DNA from: Ruminococcus sp.
Lineage (GTDB): Bacteria; Bacillota; Clostridia; Oscillospirales; Ruminococcaceae
Length of the DNA: 64,000 nt
Direction of reading: 5' to 3'
Assembly: GCA_017519415.1 (NCBI GenBank)
Contig: JAFWSI010000070.1
Coordinates: 150,841-214,840, forward strand
Positions 35,853-44,195 of this stretch are shown here, one piece after another; the stretch's first letter is position 1; every line of letters begins with the position of its first letter. The position numbers and the translations under genes were made by a program. A model generated the notes under the pieces. That model made no database searches, was not told the origin of the DNA, and saw nothing but the letters and a program-made list of their open reading frames with translations.

Positions 35853-37400
35853 ATGATTTTTAAAAGGAAAATAGTCCGTGATACGATAACACTGACGCTT
35901 ATACAACTCTTTCTCGATTCAGCTTCGCTGTTCCTTAACGTGTTTATAACCCGAAAGATCGGAGCTTCGGCTATAGGCATACTGAGCCTGATGGGTTCGT
36001 TTATCGGACTTGCGGGAATTCTTTCAAACGGCAACGCATTCCTTTGTGCAAGCCGTCTTATTTCAGAGGAGCTCGGCAAACCTGGCGGTAATCCCGAGGG
36101 CATACTTTTTCATGGCGTGAAGCTTTGCCTGCTGCTGAGTACTTTTGTTTCGGGAGCTGTCCTTTTGCTTGCGGGCCCCATAAGCCTTCGTTTTTTCAGC
36201 GGAGCAGATATTGTACAGGCATTGCGCCTTATGCCTGTGGCTTTCATAACCGGTGCAGTCTCATCATGTCTTAAAGGGTATTTCAATGCTATACGCCGAG
36301 CAGCAATAACAGCGGCTGGAGATATAGCAGAGTTTATAACTAAAAGCGCAGTTATTGTACTGGGAACGATATTTTTCAAAACCTCAGACGAAAACGGTAT
36401 ATGTGCAATGATGATAAGCGGGATCATTGCGGGGAATATTATTTCTATGATATTTCTTCTACTTGCTTATACGAAAATCCGAAAGAAGTCAACAGGAAAA
36501 TGTTCAATTTCTTTCATGAAATATGCGTGCTGTTCATTTCCCATAATGGGCGGCAGTATCCTTACAGCAGTCCTCAGCAGTACAAACGACGCCCTTGTGC
36601 CGATATGTCTCAGACAGTATGGTGACAGTGCGGGGACTGCTCTTGGCAGTTTCGGTATATTTGAAGCAATAGTTATTCCGACGCTGTTCTTTCCTTCTGT
36701 TGTATTATGCTCGATCTCGGGCATAATAGTCAGTGAATCGGCCCGTGCAAGAGCAGGCGGAAATGCTGCGAGAGTAAAATATATTGCAGATCAGGCCAAG
36801 GACTGTACTTTGATATTCTCCGTGTTTGCAGCTGCCGTACTTATACGTTTTGGCGGAAGTATAGGTGAACTGCTCGGCGGCGGAGAGCTTGCGGGAAGAA
36901 TGATAACCATGATAGCGCCTGTAGTTCCGTTTATATATATGGAGATAGTTTTTGAAGCTATAATAAAAGGAATGGGGGAGCAGAGCTTTTCTTCGGCAAA
37001 TTACCTTGCAGAGTATGTCATAAGGATAGCCTTTGTTCTTGTATTTGTGCCGCTTATTGGACTGTATGGCGTTATCCTTTCATATTACGCCAGCAACATA
37101 TTCGGAAACTGTATGCGTTTTTACAAGGTAATAAAGCTATCGGGAGCAAATTCCGCAATAGTTCATTCGGTTATCCTGCCGGTTTTCTTTGCCGTGCTGT
37201 CAATGTGTATCTGTGAACTGATTATACGCATTTTTCAGCTTGATTGTAAAGGGCTTATTGTAATGTCGGCATACACTGTTTTATGGGGAACGGGTTATTT
37301 TATTTTGAACATGGTTTTGGGAAAACTACGTCTATTTGATAAAACAGGGGAAGAAGAATTTGTTGATAATGCACAACAAACTGTTAGCCGCGTACTATGA
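35853..37400 (+). CDS. MOP-superfamily lipid/polysaccharide flippase (SpoVB/MurJ-like)
   Basis: 515 residues with 12-14 hydrophobic helices and no large soluble domain. The pattern (N-terminal 'FITRKIGASAIGILSLMGS', then 'SSTNDALVPICLRQYGDSAG' after the sixth helix) fits the polysaccharide-transporter/SpoVB branch of the MOP superfamily rather than drug-exporting MATE proteins. It presumably flips a lipid-linked precursor across the membrane. Together with uppS and murT/gatD it belongs to envelope synthesis, but it is not in their operons. Exact substrate unknown. Confidence 0.8.
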   Translation: MIFKRKIVRDTITLTLIQLFLDSASLFLNVFITRKIGASAIGILSLMGSFIGLAGILSNGNAFLCASRLISEELGKPGGNPEGILFHGVKLCLLLSTFVSGAVLLLAGPISLRFFSGADIVQALRLMPVAFITGAVSSCLKGYFNAIRRAAITAAGDIAEFITKSAVIVLGTIFFKTSDENGICAMMISGIIAGNIISMIFLLLAYTKIRKKSTGKCSISFMKYACCSFPIMGGSILTAVLSSTNDALVPICLRQYGDSAGTALGSFGIFEAIVIPTLFFPSVVLCSISGIIVSESARARAGGNAARVKYIADQAKDCTLIFSVFAAAVLIRFGGSIGELLGGGELAGRMITMIAPVVPFIYMEIVFEAIIKGMGEQSFSSANYLAEYVIRIAFVLVFVPLIGLYGVILSYYASNIFGNCMRFYKVIKLSGANSAIVHSVILPVFFAVLSMCICELIIRIFQLDCKGLIVMSAYTVLWGTGYFILNMVLGKLRLFDKTGEEEFVDNAQQTVSRVL

Positions 37401-37424
37401 AATGTAGAAAATTTTGTGTTAGTA

Positions 37425-37453
37425 TTGCAATTTTTTTATTAATGAATTATAAT
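37425..37453 (+). promoter_or_regulatory. Promoter of EF-G-like gene
   Basis: TTGCAA (37425-37430), 17-bp spacer, TATAAT (37448-37453), 53 bp before the ATG. Confidence 0.8.
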
Positions 37454-37505
37454 ATTTGTATGCCGTGCATAAGACGGATAAACCATTTAAGAGGAGAAAC
37501 TAACC

Positions 37506-39590
37506 ATGAAAGAGTATGATGTAAACAAGGTAAAAAATATTGCATTCGCAGGCCATAACGGTTCGGGAAAAACTTCTCTTGCAGAGGCGATTCTTTATAA
37601 AGCGGGAGCTTCCGACCGTCTCGGCAAGACTGCTGACGGCACAACGGTTTGTGATTATGACCCCGAGGAAATCAAGAGACAGATCTCAATAGGAACTGCT
37701 CTTGCCTCGTTTGAATATAACGGACTTAAGATCAATCTTCTTGATACTCCGGGATTGTTTGACTTTGCGGCAGAGATGGTAGAGGGCATAAGAGCTTCTG
37801 ATACTGTCATGATCACTGTTTCTGCAAAATCAGGCGTCAAGGTCGGTGCGAAAAAGGCTTATGACGAGGCTGTTAAGCAGGGCAAGTCAAAGATGTTCGT
37901 TGTTACAAAGATTGATGACAAGGACGCAAATTTCTTCAATGTACTCACAGAGCTGAAGACTGTATTCGGTCCTACTGTTTGCCCAGTTGTCGTTCCCGTT
38001 GTCAGCAACGGAAAGATAGTTGAGTATGTTAATCTCATTGAGATGAAGTGCTATAAGTACGACGCAAAGGGCAACGCTATAGAGACAGAAATGCCTACAG
38101 CCGAGATCTCGGAGAAATTCGAGTATCGTGTAGAAGGTCTTGTTGCAGCTGTTTCGGAGGCTGTTGCAGAGACCTCCGAGGAGCTCATGGAAAAGTTCTT
38201 CGAGGGCGAGGCCTTTACTCAGAAGGAGCTTATCGACGGTATCCACGACGGTATGAACCGCGGTATCATAACTCCTGTGGTATGCACGTCGGCCGCCGAC
38301 CTTGCAGGCATAGACATGCTGCTCAAGGAGATAGAGCTTCTTCTTCCTTCACCCAATGAGGTGTATGATGCTGAGGCTTATACTCCCGCAAAGGATATAG
38401 TGGAGGTAAAGTGTGATGTGAACGAGCCTCTTTCTGCATTTGTCTTCAAGACAGTTGCCGATCCTTTCGTGGGAAAAATGTCATTCATAAGAGTAATGTC
38501 AGGCAAGCTCACTTCAAACAGTGATGTTATCAATTCATCTACAGGCGGTTCGGAAAAGATAGGAAAGCTCTATACTCTGTGCGGAAAGAAGCAGACTGAG
38601 GTATCTGCGGCGTATGCGGGTGATATTGTTGTTGCTTCAAAGATCTCCGCAAATACGGGTGACACCCTTTCCGAGTCATCAAGGATAGTGGAGTTCGGCA
38701 GCATGGAATTCCCGAGACCCTGCTACTCAATGGCTGTCAAGGCTAAGGCACAGGGTGACGAGGCCAAGATCTCAACAAGTATGCAGAGACTTATTGAAGA
38801 GGATCCTACTCTTACCTATATACAGGACGATACTACCAAGGAGCAGATACTCAGCGGCCTTGGCGAGCAGCACATCGAGGTTGCTGCTGCCAAGCTCAAG
38901 ACAAAGTTCGGCGTTGATGTAAACCTTACAGTACCCAAGATAGCATATAAGGAGACTATCCGCAAGAAGGTAAAGGTACAGGGACGTCATAAGAAGCAGT
39001 CGGGCGGACACGGACAGTTCGGTGACGTTTGGATAGAGTTTGAGCCCTGCGTAAGCGACACCCTTGTATTTGAGGAGAAGATATTCGGCGGTGCTGTACC
39101 AAAGAATTACTTCCCCGCAGTTCAGAAGGGTCTCGAGGAAAGTGTCAGAAAGGGCGTTCTTGCAGGCTGCCCAGTAGTCGGACTCAAGGCAATACTCGTT
39201 GATGGTTCTTATCATCCAGTTGATTCGTCGGAAATGGCATTCAAGACTGCCGCTTCCATAGCATATAAGGAAGGCCTCAGACAGGCTGATCCTGTAATGC
39301 TTGAGCCTATCGGCACTTTAAAGGTAACAGCTCCCGACGATAACACAGGTGATATTATGGGCGAGCTGAACAAGCGCAGAGGCAGAGTTCTCGGTATGGA
39401 GCCCGTTGGAAACGGTATAACGGTTATACAGGCAGAGGTTCCGATGCGTGAGATGCATGACTTTGCTATGTATCTCCGTCAGACAACAAGAGGTCTCGGA
39501 AGCTTCACTCTTGATTTTGAGAGATATGAGCAGCTTCCCGCAAATCTTCTTGCAGAGGTCATTTCGTCTGTAGGTGCGGAAGAGGCATAA
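37506..39590 (+). CDS. Elongation factor G-like translational GTPase paralogue
   Basis: 694 residues with the EF-G domain order (G, II, III, IV, V). G1 is AGHNGSGKT rather than GHVDAGKT, G3 is DTPGLFDF (the catalytic His of DTPGH is Leu) and G4 is TKIDDKD rather than NKMD. These differences mark the EF-G-like/FusA2 branch and not the main translocase. The later 'GLGEQHIEVAAAKLKTKFGV' and 'TTRGLGSFTLDFERYEQLP' are intact, so domains III-V look functional. Role of this branch is poorly known. Monocistronic with strong promoter and terminator. Confidence 0.92.
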   Translation: MKEYDVNKVKNIAFAGHNGSGKTSLAEAILYKAGASDRLGKTADGTTVCDYDPEEIKRQISIGTALASFEYNGLKINLLDTPGLFDFAAEMVEGIRASDTVMITVSAKSGVKVGAKKAYDEAVKQGKSKMFVVTKIDDKDANFFNVLTELKTVFGPTVCPVVVPVVSNGKIVEYVNLIEMKCYKYDAKGNAIETEMPTAEISEKFEYRVEGLVAAVSEAVAETSEELMEKFFEGEAFTQKELIDGIHDGMNRGIITPVVCTSAADLAGIDMLLKEIELLLPSPNEVYDAEAYTPAKDIVEVKCDVNEPLSAFVFKTVADPFVGKMSFIRVMSGKLTSNSDVINSSTGGSEKIGKLYTLCGKKQTEVSAAYAGDIVVASKISANTGDTLSESSRIVEFGSMEFPRPCYSMAVKAKAQGDEAKISTSMQRLIEEDPTLTYIQDDTTKEQILSGLGEQHIEVAAAKLKTKFGVDVNLTVPKIAYKETIRKKVKVQGRHKKQSGGHGQFGDVWIEFEPCVSDTLVFEEKIFGGAVPKNYFPAVQKGLEESVRKGVLAGCPVVGLKAILVDGSYHPVDSSEMAFKTAASIAYKEGLRQADPVMLEPIGTLKVTAPDDNTGDIMGELNKRRGRVLGMEPVGNGITVIQAEVPMREMHDFAMYLRQTTRGLGSFTLDFERYEQLPANLLAEVISSVGAEEA

Positions 39591-39615
39591 TACTGCGGCT
39601 TAAAAGTGATAATAT

Positions 39616-39658
39616 ACGGAGAGGCTCTGCCGGAAGAGTCTCTCCGTAATAATTTTTT
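39616..39658 (+). terminator. Terminator after EF-G-like gene
   Basis: 13-bp stem with one G-T pair (39616-39628 with 39635-39647), 6-base loop, then AATAATTTTTT. Confidence 0.9.
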
Positions 39659-39679
39659 GTACATATTCTGCGGATACTC

Positions 39680-39708
39680 TTGACATTTTTGCAGATATAT
39701 GTTAAAAT
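39680..39708 (+). promoter_or_regulatory. Promoter of leader-peptide/secreted-protein unit
   Basis: TTGACA (39680-39685), 17-bp spacer with TG one base before the -10, TAAAAT (39703-39708). Start expected near 39715, giving a leader of about 180 nt. Confidence 0.85.
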
Positions 39709-39741
39709 GTACACAAGTTCAAAGCTTAGGGGGACAAGAAA

Positions 39742-39780
39742 ATGGGAGCGGAGAGATATTTAGTTAATATATATAAGTAA
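39742..39780 (+). CDS. Putative 12-residue leader peptide
   Basis: ATG at 39742 preceded at ideal distance by AGGGGGA (39728-39734); it encodes MGAERYLVNIYK and stops at TAA 39778-39780. It sits between a consensus promoter and a terminator-like hairpin that precedes a secreted-protein gene, which is the layout of a translation-dependent attenuator. A chance ORF cannot be excluded, but the binding site is among the best in the window. A TTAGTTA/TAACTAA stem overlaps its 3' half. Confidence 0.5.
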   Translation: MGAERYLVNIYK

Positions 39781-39820
39781 AATAACTAACTGCGTCCTGT
39801 CAACAATTTCATACGGTAAT

Positions 39821-39866
39821 AAAGCGTATCACGCGGGATAACCATGTCCTGTGGGGTGCGCTTTTT
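39821..39866 (+). promoter_or_regulatory. Leader terminator/attenuator hairpin
   Basis: A long stem (39824-39838 with 39847-39861, 14 of 15 positions pair when G-T is allowed), AAA/TTTTT flanks and TTTTTATATTT after it. It lies wholly inside the leader of the secreted-protein gene and would stop transcription before the ribosome binding site AAGGAGG at 39881. Confidence 0.6.
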
Positions 39867-39892
39867 ATATTTAAATTTAAGGAGGAGAAAAA

Positions 39893-40838
39893 ATGAAAAA
39901 CAAGGTCTTGAAAAAAGCATTTGCAGCAGCCCTTGCTTCTACGCTCATAGGCGGAGAACTTCCGGCGGCTATTGGCGGAGTTTCTGTTTTGAAGCCTGCA
40001 CTTACAGCGGAAGCAGCGACGGAATACGATTTAGAAATATGCGGTACACAAGTTACAAGCAGTAACAAAAACGATATATACGGAAACGGTATATTTGTTT
40101 TTGACGAGGCGTCTAAAACTCTTACTATTACGGATTCATATGATGCAACTGCGCCTGATGAGTATCCTATGATCTATACCGATATGGATGATCTGACTAT
40201 ATTTGCGCATAACGAAGAACACAGTATTACTTTGCGTAGTAATACTGTAGTGTTAAGCATATACGGCAATGGAAGCGTAACCGTAACAGGAGACTCATAC
40301 TTTGAAATTTTTAAAGAAGATCTTGATACCGACCGTTTTACAGAGGAAGGCGCTGTGTATTTAAGGGATGAAGCAACTCTTCGTTTTAAAGATTTTATAG
40401 ATGATCCTATTTATATTGGTAAGGTAACATTTTCTCAAGAGGCTAGAAAGCCTAATAACTCGAACTTTATTGTTGATAACTCACGGGGAACGATCGTATC
40501 ATTCGATTTGGATTTAAATTTAGAAACTCCATTTTTGTTTAGCGAACATTTTAGCTTAGTTGATTGTTATATAAAACAGACAAATAATTGTGCAATAAAC
40601 GACGAAGGAAAACAAGTAGTCAGCGATAGCGTGTTAAAGTGGGGATTTGATCCCGAATATTTCCGTTGATAAGCTGACAGATGAATACAAGCTTAAAATA
40701 GGTAAAACGACATTCAATTTCAGCGCATTGTCTTATGGATACGTTGTTATGAACGGCGGAAGCACCGATGCAGCTTTGCAGACACTTATTAAGACTCTTT
40801 ATGTCTATTCACAGGCAGCGATAGCTTATAGAGCATGA
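39893..40838 (+). pseudogene. Secreted protein gene, frameshifted near its 3' end
   Basis: Residues 1-258 form one frame: a signal peptide (KKAFAAALASTLIGGELPAA, then cleavage near AEAAT) and a beta-strand-rich domain ('NGIFVFDEASKTLTITDS', 'DDLTIFAHNEEHSITL'). That frame stops at 40669. A second frame overlapping it from about 40640 continues with VDKLTDEYKLKIGKTTFNFS and ends TLIKTLYVYSQAAIAYRA at 40838; its Ala/Tyr-rich ending resembles the C-terminus of other Ruminococcus surface proteins. A one-base indel between about 40637 and 40668 (for example in the GGGG at 40643) would join them into a protein of roughly 315 residues. Either a recent mutation, a sequencing error, or deliberate frameshifting. 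Function unknown. Confidence 0.6.
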
Positions 40839-40856
40839 TAGAAAGGAGAAATCTTC

Positions 40857-40970
40857 ATGAAAGAAAAATATACAGCTCCCGAAATGGAGATCGTTGAGTT
40901 TGATGCAGAGGACGTTATTACAACAAGTAACCCTAATGGCACTCCTACAACACCAGATGTAGATATTTGA
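40857..40970 (+). CDS. 37-residue peptide with leader-like N-terminus
   Basis: ATG 40857 preceded by GAAAGGAG at 7-8 bases; stop at 40968-40970. It encodes an N-terminal half KEKYTAPEMEIVEFDAED, then VITTS and a Pro/Thr/Asn/Gly-rich tail ending TTPDVDI. The Y-x-A-P-E-M-E-I-V-E-F pattern recurs, from memory, in short peptides of Firmicutes that resemble RiPP precursors, with a constant leader and a variable tail. No maturase or transporter is adjacent in the window. It follows the secreted-protein gene by 18 bp and precedes a strong terminator, so it belongs to the same transcript. Confidence 0.65.
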   Translation: MKEKYTAPEMEIVEFDAEDVITTSNPNGTPTTPDVDI

Positions 40971-40977
40971 ACAACCA

Positions 40978-41010
40978 AAAACAGGCAGTCTTTACGGCTG
41001 CCTGTTTTGT
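40978..41010 (+). terminator. Terminator after small peptide gene
   Basis: 11-bp stem AAAACAGGCAG/CTGCCTGTTTT with a 9-base loop, then TGTTTTCC. Confidence 0.88.
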
Positions 41011-41061
41011 TTTCCTCCTTGTTTTTTGTGTTTTATGCCGCTTTTTATGTCTTTTCGGGAC

Positions 41062-41090
41062 TTGATTTATTATTATCAATGTGATATAAT
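41062..41090 (+). promoter_or_regulatory. Promoter of the CobW gene pair
   Basis: TTGATT (41062-41067), 17-bp spacer, TATAAT (41085-41090). A TTGAT-N8-ATCAA inverted repeat starts in the -35 and may be an operator; a Zur-type role is only a guess from the genes controlled. Confidence 0.75.
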
Positions 41091-41129
41091 ATTCTTTGAA
41101 TCAAAATTTATGAAAGAAGTGTTGTTCAC

Positions 41130-42269
41130 ATGACAAAGATCACTATTTTCTCGGGCTTTCTCGGTGCGGGAAAGACCACTCTTATAAAGAAGCTCATTCA
41201 GGAGGGCTACAAGGGCGAAAAGCTTGTCCTTATCGAGAACGAGTTCGGACAGATAGGCATTGACGGCGGTTTTTTGCAGGATGCAGGCATTGAGATAACC
41301 GAAATGAACTCCGGCTGTATCTGCTGTAGTCTCGTCGGCGACTTCGGCAAGGCTCTCGAAAAGGTCCTCGCCGATTATGCTCCCGACCGTATCCTTATCG
41401 AGCCCTCGGGTGTAGGCAAGCTCAGCGACGTTATCCGCGCTGTACAGAATATCAACGCTCACGATGTGGAGCTTGACGGCTTCACCACAGTTGTTGACGC
41501 CAAGAAGTACAAGATGTATATGAAGAACTTCGGCGAGTTCTTCGATAATCAGATAACCTATGCAAGCTGCCTCATACTCAGCCACACAAGCGGTCTTTCA
41601 CAGGATAAGCTTGAGGAGTGTGTAAGGAGCCTGCGCGAAAAGAATCCTGCTGCTCCTATCGTTACTACCGAGTGGAACGAGCTCACAGGAAAGCAGCTTG
41701 TTGACGCAATGACGCAGAAAAATACACTTGATGACGAGCTGAAGGAGCTCCTTGAGGAGGCTGCACATCACGATTATCATCACCATGACCATGATGAGGA
41801 GCATGAGCATCATCACCACCACGACCATGATGAGGAGCATGAACACTGCCACCATGACCATGATCATGAGGAGCACGAGCACTGTCACCACGATCATGAC
41901 CATGATGAGCACGAACATCATCACGATCACGGTCCTGACTGCACCTGCGGCTGTCACGATCACGACCACGAGCATCATCATCACCACCATGCCGACGATG
42001 TGTTCACAAGCTGGGGCAGAGAGACTACAAGGACTTATACTATGGACGAGATAAAGTCTGCTCTTGAGGCTCTTGGCAATGAGGAGAAGTACGGCATGAT
42101 ACTCCGTGCAAAGGGTATCGTAGCGGGAACTGACGGCAAGTGGATACACTATGACTATGTACCGGGAGTTCCCGATGTACGTACAGGCTCTGCAAGCACT
42201 ATCGGCAGACTCTGCGTTATCGGTTCAAAGATAAATGAGGAAGCTATCGCAGAGCTTTTCAAGGCCTGA
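41130..42269 (+). CDS. CobW/COG0523 metal-chaperone GTPase with His-rich domain
   Basis: 379 residues. The P-loop is FSGFLGAGKTT, the metal-binding motif NSGCICCSL holds the CxCC thiols, and ENEFGQIGID is the next block. A segment of about 80 residues (about 210-290) is mostly His, Asp and Glu with repeated HxHDHDEEHEH units, interrupted by CTCGCH, and would bind several metal ions. The CobW C-terminal domain follows. Members of this family deliver zinc, nickel or cobalt to client proteins. Cotranscribed with a second, divergent CobW-like gene. Confidence 0.92.
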   Translation: MTKITIFSGFLGAGKTTLIKKLIQEGYKGEKLVLIENEFGQIGIDGGFLQDAGIEITEMNSGCICCSLVGDFGKALEKVLADYAPDRILIEPSGVGKLSDVIRAVQNINAHDVELDGFTTVVDAKKYKMYMKNFGEFFDNQITYASCLILSHTSGLSQDKLEECVRSLREKNPAAPIVTTEWNELTGKQLVDAMTQKNTLDDELKELLEEAAHHDYHHHDHDEEHEHHHHHDHDEEHEHCHHDHDHEEHEHCHHDHDHDEHEHHHDHGPDCTCGCHDHDHEHHHHHHADDVFTSWGRETTRTYTMDEIKSALEALGNEEKYGMILRAKGIVAGTDGKWIHYDYVPGVPDVRTGSASTIGRLCVIGSKINEEAIAELFKA

Positions 42270-42287
42270 TTGAAAGGGGAGCTGGAC

Positions 42288-43244
42288 GTGCCTGATCAGA
42301 ATGATTATATCCCGATATACCTTTTTTTAGGCTTCCTTGAAGCGGGAAAGACCAAGTTCATACAGGAGACCCTTGAGGACAAGCGTTTCAACAAGGGTGA
42401 GAAGACGCTGCTTCTTATATGTGAGGAAGGCGTTGAGGAGTACGATATATCCCGTATGCCGAAGAAAAACGTTATTACCCATGTTTTTGATGATAAATCC
42501 GAGTTCACCAATGAGAATTTCACAAAGCTTCTTCAGGACAGCGGAGCGGAGCGTATCGTTGTTGAATATAACGGTATGTGGACCATGGATGATTTTTTCA
42601 AGGCTATGCCTGATGATACTACGATAGCTCAGGTTATGTGCTTTATCGATGCGTCGACCTTTATGAATTATAATGCAAATATGCGCAGTCTTGTTGTGGA
42701 TAAGCTTAATACGACAGAAATGGTAGTATTCAACCGCTTTGATGTAAAATATGATCCCAATGAGTTCCACAAGATCGTAAGAGGAGTTTCACGCAGAGCC
42801 GAGATAGTATATGAGTATACTGACGGAAGAGTGGCCTATGACGATATAGAGGATCCGCTTCCCTTTGATGTGGAAGCTGATGAGATAACCATAGAGGACA
42901 AAGATTTTGCACTGTGGTACCGTGATATTATGGAGGAGCCCTTCAAATATGACGGCAAAACAATGACGTTCAAGGCGCTTACCGCAAAGAATGACAGATT
43001 TCCTGTGAATACCTATGCAGTTGGCAGACACATAATGACCTGCTGTGTTGAGGATATACAGTACTGCTGGCTTGTAGCTCAGGACGACAGCGGCAATGAA
43101 CCGCCTAACAAGGAATGGATAACCGTTTCGGGCAGGATAAGTGTTCAGAAGCATAAGCTGTATAAGGGAAAAGGTCCTGTACTTTTCGTCAAGAGTATTG
43201 AAAAGGCAGAGGCTCCCGAGCAGCCTGTTGCAACATTCTATTGA
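42288..43244 (+). CDS. Divergent CobW-like GTPase fused to a YcgQ/DUF1980-like domain
   Basis: 318 residues. N-terminal half: P-loop LFLGFLEAGKTK, CobW-like fold, but the CxCC motif is missing (ICEEGVEEYD lies at the corresponding place). C-terminal third: FKYDGKTMTFKALTAKNDRF, 'NTYAVGRHIMTCCVEDIQYC' and EWITVSGRISV fit the conserved C-terminal domain of TIGR03943/YcgQ proteins, in which MTCC-x-x-D is invariant. I prefer GTG at 42288 (AAGGGGAG eight bases upstream) to the TTG at 42270, which abuts the previous stop. A GTPase-YcgQ fusion suggests that metal handling is coupled to the YcgQ/YcgR zinc-related pathway. Confidence 0.8.
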   Translation: MPDQNDYIPIYLFLGFLEAGKTKFIQETLEDKRFNKGEKTLLLICEEGVEEYDISRMPKKNVITHVFDDKSEFTNENFTKLLQDSGAERIVVEYNGMWTMDDFFKAMPDDTTIAQVMCFIDASTFMNYNANMRSLVVDKLNTTEMVVFNRFDVKYDPNEFHKIVRGVSRRAEIVYEYTDGRVAYDDIEDPLPFDVEADEITIEDKDFALWYRDIMEEPFKYDGKTMTFKALTAKNDRFPVNTYAVGRHIMTCCVEDIQYCWLVAQDDSGNEPPNKEWITVSGRISVQKHKLYKGKGPVLFVKSIEKAEAPEQPVATFY

Positions 43245-43248
43245 TAAA

Positions 43249-43280
43249 AATGCTCCCTTAGATAAGGGAGCATTACTTTT
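43249..43280. terminator. Bidirectional terminator
   Basis: Perfect 12-bp stem AATGCTCCCTTA/TAAGGGAGCATT with T-rich tails on both strands, between the CobW pair and the convergent anti-sigma gene. Confidence 0.88.
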
Positions 43281-43387
43281 AACATCTATTTCAACAATAT
43301 GTTGAAATAGAATTCCACATATTGAAAATAATTAGTGAAAACATATACCGTTCATAAATTCAGAACAACAGTTAAATATAGGGAATG

Positions 43388-44191
43388 TCAATCTTCAATT
43401 ATCAGACCGCTGAACTCATAAGGTCTGAATACGATATCCTGATCACGGCAGTGTATTGTAAGCGTTGTATCCATAGTAAGTTCTTCAAGCGGAAATTCAA
43501 AGTCCTGAGTTTTATCTTCGCTCTGTATCACCTTGTTCATATCTTGCCTGAACGGCAGACACGGACGAAATTCTGCCTCATAGTTAAATGAATAAACACT
43601 TTCGCTTGTTATTTTTTTCTTTATGGCGTTAAATGGAGTATCAATATGTACTCCGACACGTATTTTACCCCATGGGACAATTTTTCCGTCAGCGGGAACA
43701 GGATCGCCGTCTTCGTCAAGCAGTTTTTCATTGCCTACGTACACACAGTTGTTTGCTCTGTCTATTTTGATATCTTTTTCTTCCTTATCGCGTATCGGAA
43801 CAATAAACGGGTGCATTTCGTCTTCATCGGGATTGGGATATCGATATTGTACTCCGTAATTTGTTACCTCAGGTATAAATGAGATCTGGCTGGCTTTTGC
43901 AAGTCTCGGATGTATACAGAGAAGCTCATATGCTGCTGCGAGAAGTATTGCGAAAACAAGTATTGTCCCGAACAATATTTTTGTGAGCCGCATTTTTTTC
44001 TTTACTTTTTTCATGGGTTCGATATTTTTTGATGATGTATTGATTTTTATATCGCCGTTTTTCATATCCTCATACTCCTTTCTGCATTCGCTGCATTCAT
44101 TGATATGCTTTTCGACCTCTTCCTTGCTCACGTCCGAAAGGGAGTCATCACAGTAAAGTGGGAGCAGATCCTTTATTATCTCACATCTCAT
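43388..44191 (-). CDS. Zinc-finger anti-sigma factor, membrane
   Basis: 267 residues. The N-terminal ZAS/zf-HC2 motif (HINECSECR, residues about 28-36) is followed by a Lys-rich stretch, one membrane helix (ILFGTILVFAILLAAAYELL, about 70-89) and an extracytoplasmic domain. This is the classic anti-ECF sigma layout. It starts 4 bp after the end of the adjacent sigma factor gene, so the two form a pair. The extracytoplasmic ligand is unknown. Confidence 0.85.
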   Translation of the reverse strand: MRCEIIKDLLPLYCDDSLSDVSKEEVEKHINECSECRKEYEDMKNGDIKINTSSKNIEPMKKVKKKMRLTKILFGTILVFAILLAAAYELLCIHPRLAKASQISFIPEVTNYGVQYRYPNPDEDEMHPFIVPIRDKEEKDIKIDRANNCVYVGNEKLLDEDGDPVPADGKIVPWGKIRVGVHIDTPFNAIKKKITSESVYSFNYEAEFRPCLPFRQDMNKVIQSEDKTQDFEFPLEELTMDTTLTIHCRDQDIVFRPYEFSGLIIED

Positions 44192-44195
44192 ATTG

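Noticed and set aside
41752-42149. Open frames and repeat-like DNA in the His-rich stretch, looking like a tandem repeat
   Set aside because: The repetition follows His/Asp/Glu codons of the CobW protein and is in frame; the antisense ORFs are shadows.
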